Assembly: GCF_900230185.1 (NCBI RefSeq) | Contig: NZ_OCSR01000002.1 | Coordinates: 3,968,001 to 4,032,000, forward strand | DNA from: Burkholderia sp. OK233 | GTDB lineage: Bacteria; Pseudomonadota; Gammaproteobacteria; Burkholderiales; Burkholderiaceae | Direction of reading: 5' to 3' | Length of the DNA stretch: 64,000 nt | In this document: one piece after another, positions 18,291-27,040 of the stretch | Layout of the letters: the number at the start of each line of letters is the position of its first letter | Position numbering within the stretch: position 1 is the stretch's first letter | Made by a program: the position numbers and the translations under genes | Notes under the pieces: model-generated | Told to the model about the DNA's origin: nothing | Database searches by the model: none | What the model saw: only the letters and a program-made list of their open reading frames with translations

Positions 18291-19637
18291 ATGGCAAATC
18301 TGCACACCTCGCTGCAACCCGCGCCAGTCGACGCGGTGTCCCAGGGGCTCGCCCAGTTGTCCACTCCGTTGTCCGCTCAAACGTCGGCCCAGCCGCGCGC
18401 CTCGAAGTTCGCGCTGATCGCCGCGACCACGCTGGGCAACGGCCTGGAGATGTTCGACTTCACGATCTACAGCTTCTTCGCGGTTCTGATCGGCAAGCTG
18501 TTTTTCCCGTCGCATACGGCCTTCGGTTCGCTACTGATGGCGGTCGCCACCTTCGGCATCGGGTTCGTCATGCGGCCGCTGGGCGGCATTCTGATCGGCA
18601 ATTACGCGGATCGGGCTGGCCGCAAGGCCGCAATGATCCTGACCATCGCGCTGATGGCGCTCGGCACGGCATTGATCGGCCTTGCGCCCACCTATGCGCA
18701 GATTGGACTGTTCGCGCCGCTCCTGATCGTGATCGGACGCTTGCTGCAAGGCTTCTCGGCAGGCGGTGAGATCGGCGCGTCGACCACGCTGTTGATGGAG
18801 TCGGGCGTGCCGTCCACGCGCGGCTTTCTGGTCAGCTGGCAACTGGCGAGCCAGGGTGCGGCGGCGCTGGTCGGCGCACTGAGCGGTTTTCTGCTGTCGC
18901 ATTTCCTCGCGCCTGCCGATCTTGAAAGCTGGGGCTGGCGCATCCCGTTCCTGTGCGGTCTGCTGATCGGGCCGGTCGGACTCTATATCCGCCGCACGCT
19001 GCATGAAACGCATCAGGCGACGTCGCGCGAAAGCAGTGCGTTTCGCGAGGTGATGGCGCGTCACGGGCGGCTAGTGTGCGTCGGCATTCTGATGATCGTC
19101 GGCGGCACGGCATCGATGTACATCGTCGTGTTCTACATGCCGACCTATCTGATCCGTGTGTTGCATATGCCGCCAGGCACCGCGTTCCTGTCGGGGTGCG
19201 TGGCCGGCGCGGTGTTGCTGATCGGTTCGCCGCTTGCCGGGCTGCTGTCGGACCGTCTGCCGCGTCGCAAGCCGCTAGTCGTCGGAGCGACGCTGCTCGG
19301 CGCCGTGTTGATCTATCCGGCGTTCTGGCTGCTCAACCACACCGCGCAACTCGGCGTCTCGCTGATGGTGATCGCCGCGCTGGTCGGCTGTCTCGCGCTC
19401 GGTTCCAGTTCGGGCTTCCTGATTTTGATGGAAGGCTTTCCGAAGCATGTGCGGGCCACGGGCTTGTCGGTGGTGTACAGCATCGGCGTGTCGGTATTCG
19501 GCGGCTTTGCGCAATTCATCGTGACATGGCTCATCAGCACGACCGGGAATCCCATGTCGCCGGCCTGGTACATGGTCACGTGCAGCGCGGTGTCGCTCGG
19601 CGCACTGGCGGCTTTGAAAGAGCACCGCGCCGACTGA
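18291..19637 (+). CDS. MHS-family MFS transporter (metabolite:H+ symporter)
   Basis: 448 aa from ATG 18291; the frame stays open upstream to 18246. About 12 membrane segments. The N-terminus (TTLGNGLEMFDFTIYSFFAV) and the loop NYADRAGRKAAM match the MHS family (ProP, ShiA, citrate symporters), which bring in organic acids or zwitterions with protons. It lies between a divergent LysR regulator and an M20 amidohydrolase 101 bp downstream, so it probably imports the amidated or acylated compound that the hydrolase cleaves. Confidence 0.9.
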   Translation: MANLHTSLQPAPVDAVSQGLAQLSTPLSAQTSAQPRASKFALIAATTLGNGLEMFDFTIYSFFAVLIGKLFFPSHTAFGSLLMAVATFGIGFVMRPLGGILIGNYADRAGRKAAMILTIALMALGTALIGLAPTYAQIGLFAPLLIVIGRLLQGFSAGGEIGASTTLLMESGVPSTRGFLVSWQLASQGAAALVGALSGFLLSHFLAPADLESWGWRIPFLCGLLIGPVGLYIRRTLHETHQATSRESSAFREVMARHGRLVCVGILMIVGGTASMYIVVFYMPTYLIRVLHMPPGTAFLSGCVAGAVLLIGSPLAGLLSDRLPRRKPLVVGATLLGAVLIYPAFWLLNHTAQLGVSLMVIAALVGCLALGSSSGFLILMEGFPKHVRATGLSVVYSIGVSVFGGFAQFIVTWLISTTGNPMSPAWYMVTCSAVSLGALAALKEHRAD

Positions 19638-19738
19638 GCGCACGGCTGGAGATTTCGATCAATCGCAGCAGCGCAATTGATCACCAGAAGTGACTGGCAG
19701 GACCAACAGAATCAAGAGAACCAACAGGAGAACATCGC

Positions 19739-20944
19739 ATGTCTGAAGTACAAATCGTTGAAGCGGATCTGCAATCGACCGGACTTATTGCGGACGTTGT
19801 CGCCGACGAACAGACCTTCGTCGATCTGCGCCGCCAGATCCACGCCCATCCTGAGACAGGCTTCGACGTCGTCAATACGGCTGAACTTGTCGCCGGTTTG
19901 CTGAAGGAGTGGGGTTATGACGTGCATACCGGCATCGGCGGCACGGGTGTGGTCGGGCAACTGAAACTGGGCAACGGGACACGCAAGATCGGCATTCGCG
20001 CGGACATGGACGCGTTGCCGATTCACGAGCAGACGCATCTGCCGTACGCGAGCCGGATTCCGGGCAAGATGCACGCCTGTGGCCACGACGGCCACACCGC
20101 GATCCTGCTCGCCGCAGCCAAACATCTGGCTACGAGCCGTAGCTTCAACGGCACGCTCAACCTGATTTTCCAGCCCGACGAAGAAAACCTGTGCGGCGCG
20201 CGCCGCATGATCGAAGAGGGCCTGTTCGAGCGATTTCCGTGCGATGCGGTCTACGCGCTGCACAACGGCCCGGGCATTCCGGTCGGTCAATTCGTGGTCA
20301 AGATGGGCGGCGTGACCGCAGCCTCGGACGTCGCCACGGTCACGCTGACGGGCGTGGGCGGCCACGGCGCGATGCCCGACAGAGCGCGGGACCCGATCGT
20401 CGCGGCCGGCTCGTTGATCATGGCATTGCAGACCATCGTCTCGCGCAATCTGCCGGCCTCAGAAGTGGGCGTGGTGAGCATCGGCGGAATTCATGCGGGC
20501 GCGACCCACAACGTGATCCCCGAGACGGTGAAGCTCCTGCTGAACATGCGTTCGACCAACCCCGAGATGCGCGAGCGGATCGAGAAGCGCGTGCATGAAA
20601 TCGTCACGCTGCAGGCGCAATGCTTCGGCGTGGAAGCCTCGATCGACTACAAACGGCTCGTGCCGGTGGTGGTCAATGCCGAAGCGCCGACCACGCTTGC
20701 GCGTGATGTGCTGACCGATCTGGTCGGCGCCGAAAACGTGCTGACCGACACCAAAGGCATGATGGGCAGCGAAGACTTCGCATGGATGTCCGATGTGGTG
20801 CCAGGCTGCTACGTGGTGATCGGCAACGGCGTGGGCGAGTGGGGCGGGTGCATGGTGCACAACCCGAAATACGACTTCAACGACAGCATCATCAGTCTTG
20901 GCGCGAGCTACTGGGCCAAGCTCGTGGAAGCGTACCTCGGCTGA
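19739..20944 (+). CDS. M20 amidohydrolase (hippurate/N-acyl-amino-acid hydrolase type)
   Basis: 401 aa, preceded by AACAGGAGAACATCGC. Metal-site segments GIRADMDALPI, HACGHDGHTA and FQPDEEN are intact, followed by the dimerisation domain (VGGHGAMPDRARDPI) and a C-terminal metal ligand segment MMGSEDFAWM. The family cleaves the amide of N-acylated amino acids such as hippurate or acetyl-amino acids, releasing the amino acid. It probably forms a unit with the MHS transporter upstream under the LysR regulator. The exact substrate is not readable. Confidence 0.9.
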   Translation: MSEVQIVEADLQSTGLIADVVADEQTFVDLRRQIHAHPETGFDVVNTAELVAGLLKEWGYDVHTGIGGTGVVGQLKLGNGTRKIGIRADMDALPIHEQTHLPYASRIPGKMHACGHDGHTAILLAAAKHLATSRSFNGTLNLIFQPDEENLCGARRMIEEGLFERFPCDAVYALHNGPGIPVGQFVVKMGGVTAASDVATVTLTGVGGHGAMPDRARDPIVAAGSLIMALQTIVSRNLPASEVGVVSIGGIHAGATHNVIPETVKLLLNMRSTNPEMRERIEKRVHEIVTLQAQCFGVEASIDYKRLVPVVVNAEAPTTLARDVLTDLVGAENVLTDTKGMMGSEDFAWMSDVVPGCYVVIGNGVGEWGGCMVHNPKYDFNDSIISLGASYWAKLVEAYLG

Positions 20945-21183
20945 ACTCAGCCGGCGGTACCGCGGTGAATCGCGCGCCGTGACCTGGAGTACGGCGCGCG
21001 TTGCCCGTCAATCGCGACACCGCACAAGTGATGCAGCGGTCACACGCGCGTGTGCAATCCTCCGTGCGATGAACGCCGTTCAACCGCCTATCCGGACTTT
21101 TCATGTGGGAATAAAGGTTTGAACCGGTGGCATCGGCTATATTTGGCGGCACTGCCCGACTTCAATTCCCACAGGAGAACGCC

Positions 21184-21816
21184 TTGCCCGCTGCCACAAC
21201 GCTGCTCGCCTTTGCCCTGGTCTCGCTCGGCATGGTGCTCACGCCCGGCCCGAACATGATCTATCTGATCTCCCGATCGCTCTGCCAGGGGCGGCGCGCC
21301 GGGCTTGTGTCGCTCGGTGGCGTCGCGCTCGGTTTTGTGTTCTACATGTTTTGCGCGGCGTTCGGTATCACCGCACTGCTGTTGACGGTGCCCTACGCGT
21401 ACGACGCGCTGCGTTTCGGCGGCGCGCTCTACCTGCTGTATCTGGCGTGGCAGGCAGTCAAGCCGGGAGGCCGCTCGCCGTTCCAGGTGCGCGACCTGCC
21501 GCACGACAGCCGCCGCAAACTGTTCACCATGGGGCTCGTCACGAACCTCGCGAATCCGAAGATCGCGGTGATGTATCTGTCGCTGCTGCCGCAATTTATT
21601 TCACCGGAGCACGGCAGCGTGCTCACGCAGTCGATCGCGCTGGGTTGCGTGCAAATCGTCGTCTCCGTCACGATCAACGCGTTGATTGCGACCATGGCAG
21701 GTTCGATTGCCGGGTTTCTCGCTGGGCGGCCGATCTGGCTGCAGGTACAACGCTGGCTGATGGGCACCGTGCTCGCCGGACTGGCCGTACGGATCGCGCT
21801 CGATTCGCGCCGTTAA
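21184..21816 (+). CDS. LysE/RhtB-family amino-acid exporter
   Basis: 210 aa from TTG 21184, chosen because ACAGGAGAACGCC lies directly upstream and the first membrane helix begins there; an in-frame ATG at 21127 would add a non-membrane tail of 19 residues. The LysE signature TPGPNMIYLISRSL and about six hydrophobic helices are present. Such proteins export amino acids or related metabolites. The gene stands alone, 239 bp behind the amidohydrolase. Confidence 0.87.
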   Translation: MPAATTLLAFALVSLGMVLTPGPNMIYLISRSLCQGRRAGLVSLGGVALGFVFYMFCAAFGITALLLTVPYAYDALRFGGALYLLYLAWQAVKPGGRSPFQVRDLPHDSRRKLFTMGLVTNLANPKIAVMYLSLLPQFISPEHGSVLTQSIALGCVQIVVSVTINALIATMAGSIAGFLAGRPIWLQVQRWLMGTVLAGLAVRIALDSRR

Positions 21817-21821
21817 ACCAC

Positions 21822-21851
21822 GCGATGCAGACTCGCCTGAGTCTGCATCGC
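21822..21851. terminator. Strong bidirectional hairpin
   Basis: A 13-bp perfect stem (CGATGCAGACTC / GAGTCTGCATCG plus one closing G-C pair) with a GCCT loop starts 6 bp after the lysE-type stop. It lies between convergent genes and can act for both strands, although T-runs are weak. Confidence 0.7.
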
Positions 21852-21916
21852 TGCCTTCCTCGCTGCGTCTCGGTCGTGTTTGAACGCGTATAGCTGGCGA
21901 CCCACCAACGTCACGC

Positions 21917-22444
21917 TCACAGCGTCTTGTACATGATGGTGGTTGAATCAAGCCGCTCTTCCAGCGTGTCGCGGCAAAACTGCGGGATTACACCAGCCGT
22001 CTGATAACCGAGCGCGGCATAGAGCGGCTCGGCCTTGTCGCCGGTGCGCGTATCGAGCGTCAGCAGGCTGCGCTGCAACTGGTGCGCACGGCGCTCCAGT
22101 TCCGCCATCAGCGCCTTGGCGATGCCCTGGCGGCGAAACCCGGGGTGGACCAGCAGCTTGCGCACCTCGGCGCGATGCCGCTGGTTCGGCATCGTGTCGT
22201 AATCCAGTTGCACGGTGCCGGCGATCGACTCGCCATGACGAGCGACGAACAGCACCAGCGCGCCCGCGCACAGCGACGGCAGCACCTTGCCGCTCCAGAA
22301 CGCCTCGCTCTCCTCGACGCTATACGGCAATACAAATCCAACACTCGCACCGTCATGGACGCAGGCACGCAGCAGCGCGCCGAGTTCGGGCAGATGGCGA
22401 ACGAGGTCGTCGGCGGAAAAGGTCGTGATGGTAGTCGCGTTCAT
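21917..22444 (-). CDS. GNAT-family N-acetyltransferase
   Basis: 175 aa. The acetyl-CoA-binding segment HPGFRRQGIAKALMAELE (Arg/Gln-x-x-Gly-x-Gly/Ala pattern) and the C-terminal LYAALGYQTAG segment are typical for GNAT enzymes. The substrate is unknown; proteins of this size are often amino-acid or antibiotic acetyltransferases. It follows the XRE-cupin regulator by 12 bp and is almost certainly co-transcribed with it. Confidence 0.87.
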   Translation of the reverse strand: MNATTITTFSADDLVRHLPELGALLRACVHDGASVGFVLPYSVEESEAFWSGKVLPSLCAGALVLFVARHGESIAGTVQLDYDTMPNQRHRAEVRKLLVHPGFRRQGIAKALMAELERRAHQLQRSLLTLDTRTGDKAEPLYAALGYQTAGVIPQFCRDTLEERLDSTTIMYKTL

Positions 22445-22456
22445 GGTGGCTCGAAC

Positions 22457-23029
22457 TCAGACGATGAAGAGGATGTAGCGCGCCGCGCTATGCGAGGGCG
22501 TGACGAAAGCGCTGGGGCCGAACAACTGGTAGCGCAGACAGTCGCCGGGTTGCAGATCGTGGCTTCTGCCGTCGATGGTGATCTGCAATTGCCCTTCAAG
22601 CAGGATCAGATGATGTTCGAGTCCGGCTCTCGGCGACGCGTCGTAGGTGATGCGCACGCCGGCATCGAGCTCGCACTCCAGCGCCTCGCCGCTCAGCGCC
22701 TGGGCCGGTGGCGACACGGAGCGGCGCCGGAAGCCGACGCTCGGGTCGATCCAGACCGACTGCGCATCGCGCGGGACCAGCGGCGCGAAGTCTTCTTCGA
22801 CCATGTGCATGAGACGCGACATCGGCAAACCGTAGGCGACGCAGAGCTTGCCCAGCACGCTCGCCGTGGGGCTTACGGCGGCGTTCTCGAGCCGCGAGAG
22901 GGTGGCGCGGCTGACGTTGCTCAGCTTGGCGAGCTCGTCGAGCGACCAGTTGCGCTCGGCGCGCAATCCGCGCAGACGCTGGGCGATGCGGCGGTCGATG
23001 GCGTTGTCGTCGGTGAGTGTGTTTTCCAT
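22457..23029 (-). CDS. XRE-family regulator with cupin domain
   Basis: 190 aa from ATG 23029. The N-terminal helix-turn-helix (about 15-70; LAKLSNVSRATLSRLENAAV) is followed by a cupin barrel (about 105-188; HHLILLEGQLQITIDG, LQPGDCLRYQ). Such proteins sense small molecules, often amino acids or polyamines, through the cupin. A longer reading frame exists upstream to 23137, but a dyad overlaps the start codon chosen here, as expected for autoregulation. The GNAT gene follows after 12 bp. Confidence 0.87.
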   Translation of the reverse strand: MENTLTDDNAIDRRIAQRLRGLRAERNWSLDELAKLSNVSRATLSRLENAAVSPTASVLGKLCVAYGLPMSRLMHMVEEDFAPLVPRDAQSVWIDPSVGFRRRSVSPPAQALSGEALECELDAGVRITYDASPRAGLEHHLILLEGQLQITIDGRSHDLQPGDCLRYQLFGPSAFVTPSHSAARYILFIV

Positions 23030-23053
23030 ATTCGGGAAATTATCTCGAATATG
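23027..23053. promoter_or_regulatory. Inverted repeat over the XRE-cupin start codon
   Basis: CATATTCG and CGAATATG, separated by 11 bp, form a perfect 8-bp dyad. One arm contains the start codon of the regulator. Weaker matches extend outward (TTCC / GGAA). This is probably the site through which the XRE protein represses itself and the GNAT gene. Confidence 0.6.
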
Positions 23054-23252
23054 GGAATCCGTCAACGAAACAAAAATGCACCGACCCGGATGCGAACGCG
23101 TTCCGGGCACGCTTCGCCATTGCGGAGATTCGCACACCGTGAGCGGCCGGGCCGTTTATCATAGTGGCCACAAACTAAAACCTGCCGCCACGCTGTGCAA
23201 CGGTAAGGCACACCATCCACGAGACCCGGCGGCGCATGCCGCGACATCTTCT

Positions 23253-23957
23253 ATGAACTCCACTCCCGACGCTGTTTCCCGTCCTTCCATCCGTGCTTTG
23301 ACCTTGCTTGAGGGGCGCGTGCTAGGCGTACTCGTCGAAAAGCAGCACACCGTGCCGGACAGTTATCCGCTTTCGCTGAACGCGCTGACCTTGGGTTGCA
23401 ATCAGAAAACCGGCCGCGCGCCGGTGATGAATGCGACTGAAGCCGAGGTGCTGACCGCCATCGACGGATTGAAGCGGCTGAGCCTGGTGATGGAGGGTAG
23501 CAGCAGCCGCGTACCGCGTTTCGAGCACAACATGAATCGGGTGTTGGGGTTGCCAAGCCAGTCGGCAGCGTTACTGACCACGTTGCTGCTGCGTGGTCCG
23601 CAGACCGCAGCCGAGTTGCGCTTGAACAGCGCGCGCCTGCATGGATTTGCCGACATCTCGTCGGTCGAGGCGTTTCTCGACGAACTGGCCGCCAACGATC
23701 CGCCGCGGGTGGCGAAGCTGGCCCGCACGCCGGGCGAGCGCGAAAATCGCTGGACGCATCTGTTATGCGGCGAAGTCAGCGCAAGCGATCTTGCCCAGCC
23801 GGGCGGAGACGATGAGGTCGTGCCGCTGTCGGCGTTCGAGGCAGTCAAATCTGAACAGAAGCGGCTTGCCAACGAGGTGAGCCGGCTTCAGGTGGTGGTG
23901 CGGCGAATGGCTGCGGAGTTGGGGATTGAAGTGGAAGAGCTGGGTACGGAAGATTGA
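23253..23957 (+). CDS. DUF480/YceH-family protein
   Basis: 234 aa from ATG 23253; the frame is open upstream to 22848 but homology-like sequence begins here. The N-terminal segment LTLLEGRVLGVLVEKQHTVP and the repeat of two winged-helix-like regions (about 10-90 and 100-170) match YceH/DUF480, a conserved family of unknown role. The C-terminus (about 195-230) is a short coiled coil (SEQKRLANEVSRLQVVVRRM). Divergent from the XRE-cupin regulator by 223 bp. Confidence 0.85.
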   Translation: MNSTPDAVSRPSIRALTLLEGRVLGVLVEKQHTVPDSYPLSLNALTLGCNQKTGRAPVMNATEAEVLTAIDGLKRLSLVMEGSSSRVPRFEHNMNRVLGLPSQSAALLTTLLLRGPQTAAELRLNSARLHGFADISSVEAFLDELAANDPPRVAKLARTPGERENRWTHLLCGEVSASDLAQPGGDDEVVPLSAFEAVKSEQKRLANEVSRLQVVVRRMAAELGIEVEELGTED

Positions 23958-23972
23958 AACGCGATGGGCTAT

Positions 23973-24007
23973 TGGTTTCTCGCACGCTGCAAGCGCGCGA
24001 GAAACCA
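23973..24007. terminator. Hairpin between convergent genes
   Basis: An 11-bp perfect stem (TGGTTTCTCGC / GCGAGAAACCA) with a 13-nt loop lies between the convergent DUF480 and MipA genes. A-rich sequence follows one side. It probably terminates transcription from both directions. Confidence 0.65.
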
Positions 24008-24011
24008 GAAA

Positions 24012-24893
24012 CTAGAACTTGTAGTTCACCGAAGCGAGCGTATTGAGTTCGAATCTTTTTTCGGTAATCGGGCTATTCGCCGCGTCGTGCTCCAGTCGCC
24101 CGAAAGTCGCGGAGACCGACCCATTCCAGTGCTTCGAAAAGTCGTAAGTCACCATGGCGTTCATATGGACGTCCCGCACGCCTGCACTGGTGCTATACGT
24201 GGGCAATCCTGACGCCGCGCTTTGCTGCCCGGACACGCCGAAGAACGTCCGCGTATAAGTGCCATTCGCCCAGGTGAATCCCGGTCCCACCGAGAACAAC
24301 CAGCCGCCAACCGGCGCGGAAGCCACAAAATCCGTGCTGACCGTCGTCCCCTGGTGATGCCCGGCGATATCCTGGTACAACGCCACCGACCCGGTAAACG
24401 CCCACCACGTGTAGTCAGCGAAGAGCTTCAGTTTCGGCCCGCCATTCACATTGCCAAGTCCATGCAGGCGCGGATCGTCGGACTCCTTGCGCATCTGGAA
24501 ATCGAAACTCAATGCGGTGCCCACGTGATAGGCAGGACCGCGCAGCACGTTCACGCCGAGCACGTCAGGGCCTTGCGAGAAAATCCGGTCGTCGTATGAG
24601 ATGTCCAGCGCAGGGAACGGAAATACGCTCAACTGACGGGACCCCGGGTACTTGGGCGTAATCACCACGCCAGGGCCCACGCCGATTTTCCATTTGCTGT
24701 CGGTGGCCGCGCCGGTGCTGGCGTCAGTCGTCGCGTTCGGACTTGCATCGTCCGCGTAGGCAGCGCGCGCAGCGCAAAGGCCTAGCGCAGCGGCGAGCAG
24801 TAGCGACATGCGCGCGGGGTTGCCGAACTTCGGTGGGGTACGCAGCGAAACGCGCGCGGGTTTGCCGAACCTCAGCGTGGTATCCACCGTCAT
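24012..24893 (-). CDS. MipA/OmpV-family outer-membrane protein
   Basis: 293 aa. After the export signal (LLLAAALGLCAARAAYADD) the protein has the alternating beta-strand pattern and the terminal aromatic residue (ends NYKF) of an outer-membrane barrel. GPGVVITPKYPGSRQL and the strand pattern fit the MipA/OmpV family. The ATG at 24893 overlaps the stop of the hydrolase gene (ATGA), which supports it. It gives a long 28-residue positive leader that contains a repeated FG(K/N)PAR(V/M)SL unit. A second ATG at 24809 would give a normal signal peptide. Confidence 0.83.
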   Translation of the reverse strand: MTVDTTLRFGKPARVSLRTPPKFGNPARMSLLLAAALGLCAARAAYADDASPNATTDASTGAATDSKWKIGVGPGVVITPKYPGSRQLSVFPFPALDISYDDRIFSQGPDVLGVNVLRGPAYHVGTALSFDFQMRKESDDPRLHGLGNVNGGPKLKLFADYTWWAFTGSVALYQDIAGHHQGTTVSTDFVASAPVGGWLFSVGPGFTWANGTYTRTFFGVSGQQSAASGLPTYSTSAGVRDVHMNAMVTYDFSKHWNGSVSATFGRLEHDAANSPITEKRFELNTLASVNYKF

Positions 24894-25774
24894 GCGCGCT
24901 CCTTGCCAAGCGCTGCGAGTTGCCTGAGGCGTCGCGCCAAAGCCTTCGAGACGACCTGTTGTTTGCCGTCGTCGCCGCTATGGACGGCTTCGCTCTCGCG
25001 CAGAAAGAGGGCGGTTTCACGCGCGACGATCTCGCGCTCGTTGTCGGACGTAATCATGTGATACGAATCATCCAGCCAGATTGTGCGTAAAAAGGCAGCG
25101 CCGATATTCGCGGCGACAAAGCGGGCATTGCGCGGGCTCGACGTCTCGTCGTCGATTGCGTGGACAATCAGGCAATCGGTCTTGATGTCGTGTACCTGCG
25201 TGCGCACGCTCGCGGCGAGGCGGCTCGCCTGGTGCAATGCCGGCAATGAGATCGTCGACGGACCGACTTCGCTGAAGTCGCTGCGCTGCATCGCGCGGGC
25301 GATCTTTGCGCGAAGCGCCTCGTTGCGCAGACCGAACGGCGCTTCCTCTCGGTAGCGCCAGCGTTTGCGCATCGGCGTGAAGTACGCCCAGTTGAGCAGG
25401 AAACGATACCAGGGGATCGCCCAGCCGTCGTATGAGAGCGTTAGCGACAGCAACACGAGCGACTGCGCCCCTGGACGGCGATGCGCCAGTGCCAGCGCCA
25501 AGGCTGCGCCAATCGATAGCCCGCAGATCGAGACGCGCGCAAAGCGCTCGGCCAAAGCGTCGTACTCGCGTACGGCGGCCTCGAGCCACGCCTCCATTGC
25601 CTCTTCTTCCGAGCCGGCGCTGTAGCCCGGCAGGACCGGCGCGCAGGTGGTGAAGCCCTCGGCGTTCAGATAGCGGGCGAGAAAACGCAATTCGAGCGGC
25701 GAACTCGACAGGCCGTGCAACATCAGCACGGCATGATCGTCGCCGGGTAGGAAGAGACTCGTCGGTTGACTCAT
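24890..25774 (-). CDS. Alpha/beta hydrolase (carboxylesterase type)
   Basis: 294 aa. The oxyanion segment LMLHGLSSSP, the nucleophile elbow GLSIG (Ser within CGLSIGAALA), the acid segment VHAIDDETSSP and the catalytic-His segment DDSYHMIT give a full triad in the usual order. It resembles monoacylglycerol-lipase or carboxylesterase enzymes acting on short acyl esters. It lies 3 bp after DUF4118 and overlaps mipA by 4 bp, so the three genes form one operon. Confidence 0.88.
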   Translation of the reverse strand: MSQPTSLFLPGDDHAVLMLHGLSSSPLELRFLARYLNAEGFTTCAPVLPGYSAGSEEEAMEAWLEAAVREYDALAERFARVSICGLSIGAALALALAHRRPGAQSLVLLSLTLSYDGWAIPWYRFLLNWAYFTPMRKRWRYREEAPFGLRNEALRAKIARAMQRSDFSEVGPSTISLPALHQASRLAASVRTQVHDIKTDCLIVHAIDDETSSPRNARFVAANIGAAFLRTIWLDDSYHMITSDNEREIVARETALFLRESEAVHSGDDGKQQVVSKALARRLRQLAALGKERA

Positions 25775-25777
25775 GGA

Positions 25778-26548
25778 TCAGGCTCCGATCCGTAGGACGA
25801 GAAACTCGCCGGCGTGCGTGGTGAACCGTTCGCACATGCACTCGGTCAGCTTCGACGGACCATCGCCGCTTTTCAGGTGCACGCGATGGTTGCCGGGCCA
25901 CAGCGCCTTGCTGAGCCGCTGGATGTCGTCGGGATCGACATCGGCAAAGCGTGGGCCTGGTGCAATCTGGTTGGGCAGGCGCGGCAGCACGCCTTGCGGC
26001 TTGACGTCGTTGCCCGGCTGTAGCGCGTTACGCTCAAGCGCCTGAATGAAAATGAACGTCCGGTGGTGATGGGACAGATGGCGCAGCAGCCGGTGCGTTT
26101 CGTCGACGCCGCGGCGTGCCAGCATGCGTTCGTTATCGTGACGCAGCAACATTTCATAGCGCGACTGCGCAACCGATGCGATCAGTTCGGCGCGAAACTG
26201 CGCGCGGCGCAGGCGTTCGATCAGCGCGATGACAATCAGCGTCACCAACGGATACGACACCAGCAGGACCAGGTCGGCGCGATCGAATACGGCGATGGTT
26301 GCGTAGGGCGGGACGAACAGATAGTCGGCGATACCCAGGCCGAATACCATGAGGGTGAGCGCCGGGGCCAGCCCGCAAAAATACTCGACCAGCGCCGCCG
26401 CGATACAGAACGCGGTGCCTGGCATGATCGGTCCCAGCAGCGGATGGAGCAACAGGCGTACTCCGCTCGCGATCGCCAATGCGGCGGCCGCGGTGAGCCA
26501 GACGCGGGTTCCCCGTGGTGCCCAACGACGGGCGTTTTGGACTTCCAT
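25778..26548 (-). CDS. DUF4118 (KdpD-type transmembrane) protein
   Basis: 256 aa. Four hydrophobic helices fill about 15-110 (VWLTAAAALAIASGVRLLL onward), with the FVPPYATIAVFD segment seen in the KdpD transmembrane region. The remaining soluble part (about 115-256) has no histidine-kinase H-box or ATP-binding boxes, so this is a membrane sensor-like module without kinase. First gene of the operon with the hydrolase and MipA. Role unknown; a membrane-stress link is only a guess. Confidence 0.75.
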   Translation of the reverse strand: MEVQNARRWAPRGTRVWLTAAAALAIASGVRLLLHPLLGPIMPGTAFCIAAALVEYFCGLAPALTLMVFGLGIADYLFVPPYATIAVFDRADLVLLVSYPLVTLIVIALIERLRRAQFRAELIASVAQSRYEMLLRHDNERMLARRGVDETHRLLRHLSHHHRTFIFIQALERNALQPGNDVKPQGVLPRLPNQIAPGPRFADVDPDDIQRLSKALWPGNHRVHLKSGDGPSKLTECMCERFTTHAGEFLVLRIGA

Positions 26549-26717
26549 AATCTTTTTTTAGGGAGCGATTGCGCTTCCCGATTGAGTGTGGCAATGCGCA
26601 TTAAAGCGCAGGTCGGACAATACCATAATCAGGCGGACGGAACGGCCCGGAAAGACGTAAATACCGGAAGGCCGGGGGGAATATCGTGTTTCGAATGTGT
26701 GGTGGAAAAACATGCCT

Positions 26718-26735
26718 GAGAATAGGGGTATTCTC
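26718..26735. promoter_or_regulatory. Perfect 7-bp inverted repeat
   Basis: GAGAATA, a GGGG spacer and TATTCTC. It is located 170 bp upstream of the DUF4118 operon start on the minus strand. It could be an operator or a hairpin. Confidence 0.4.
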
Positions 26736-26806
26736 GCCAGCGTGCATTGTGCAGGCAATGTCCTTAAGTGACGCTTAAGGGCCGTGAGGCGCGGCGCATA
26801 TGGCCT

Positions 26807-26820
26807 GTGAGGCGCCTCAC
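26807..26820. promoter_or_regulatory. 14-bp perfect palindrome
   Basis: GTGAGGC followed by GCCTCAC, with a further GTGAGGCGC half-copy 23 bp upstream (26784-26792). The paired arrangement is typical of operator clusters, but no regulator is assigned. Confidence 0.35.
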
Positions 26821-27040
26821 CAGGAATGGTGGCCGATCTCTGCAATCGAAACAGCATGGGGAAATGATGCGCTGCGGATTCCGCGCATATACATCAGCGG
26901 CTACGTCGCTTCAATTGAAGTTAATGCCATTTACAAATGACACAGAACATTTACGACGACCCCGCATTCTTCGACAACTGCAGCCAACTGGGCCGCTCGA
27001 AACAGGGCCTTGCCGGTGCTTTCAGGCGAGTGGGAGGCGC

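Larger units (their letters stand above)
26549..27040. other. 492-bp intergenic region with dyads
   Basis: This stretch separates two minus-strand genes. It has a clean hairpin (26718-26735), a CTTAAG duplication (26763-26779) and a 14-bp palindrome (26807-26820), but no open frame that looks like a gene. It probably holds the promoter of the DUF4118 operon and possibly a small RNA or operators. Confidence 0.4.
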
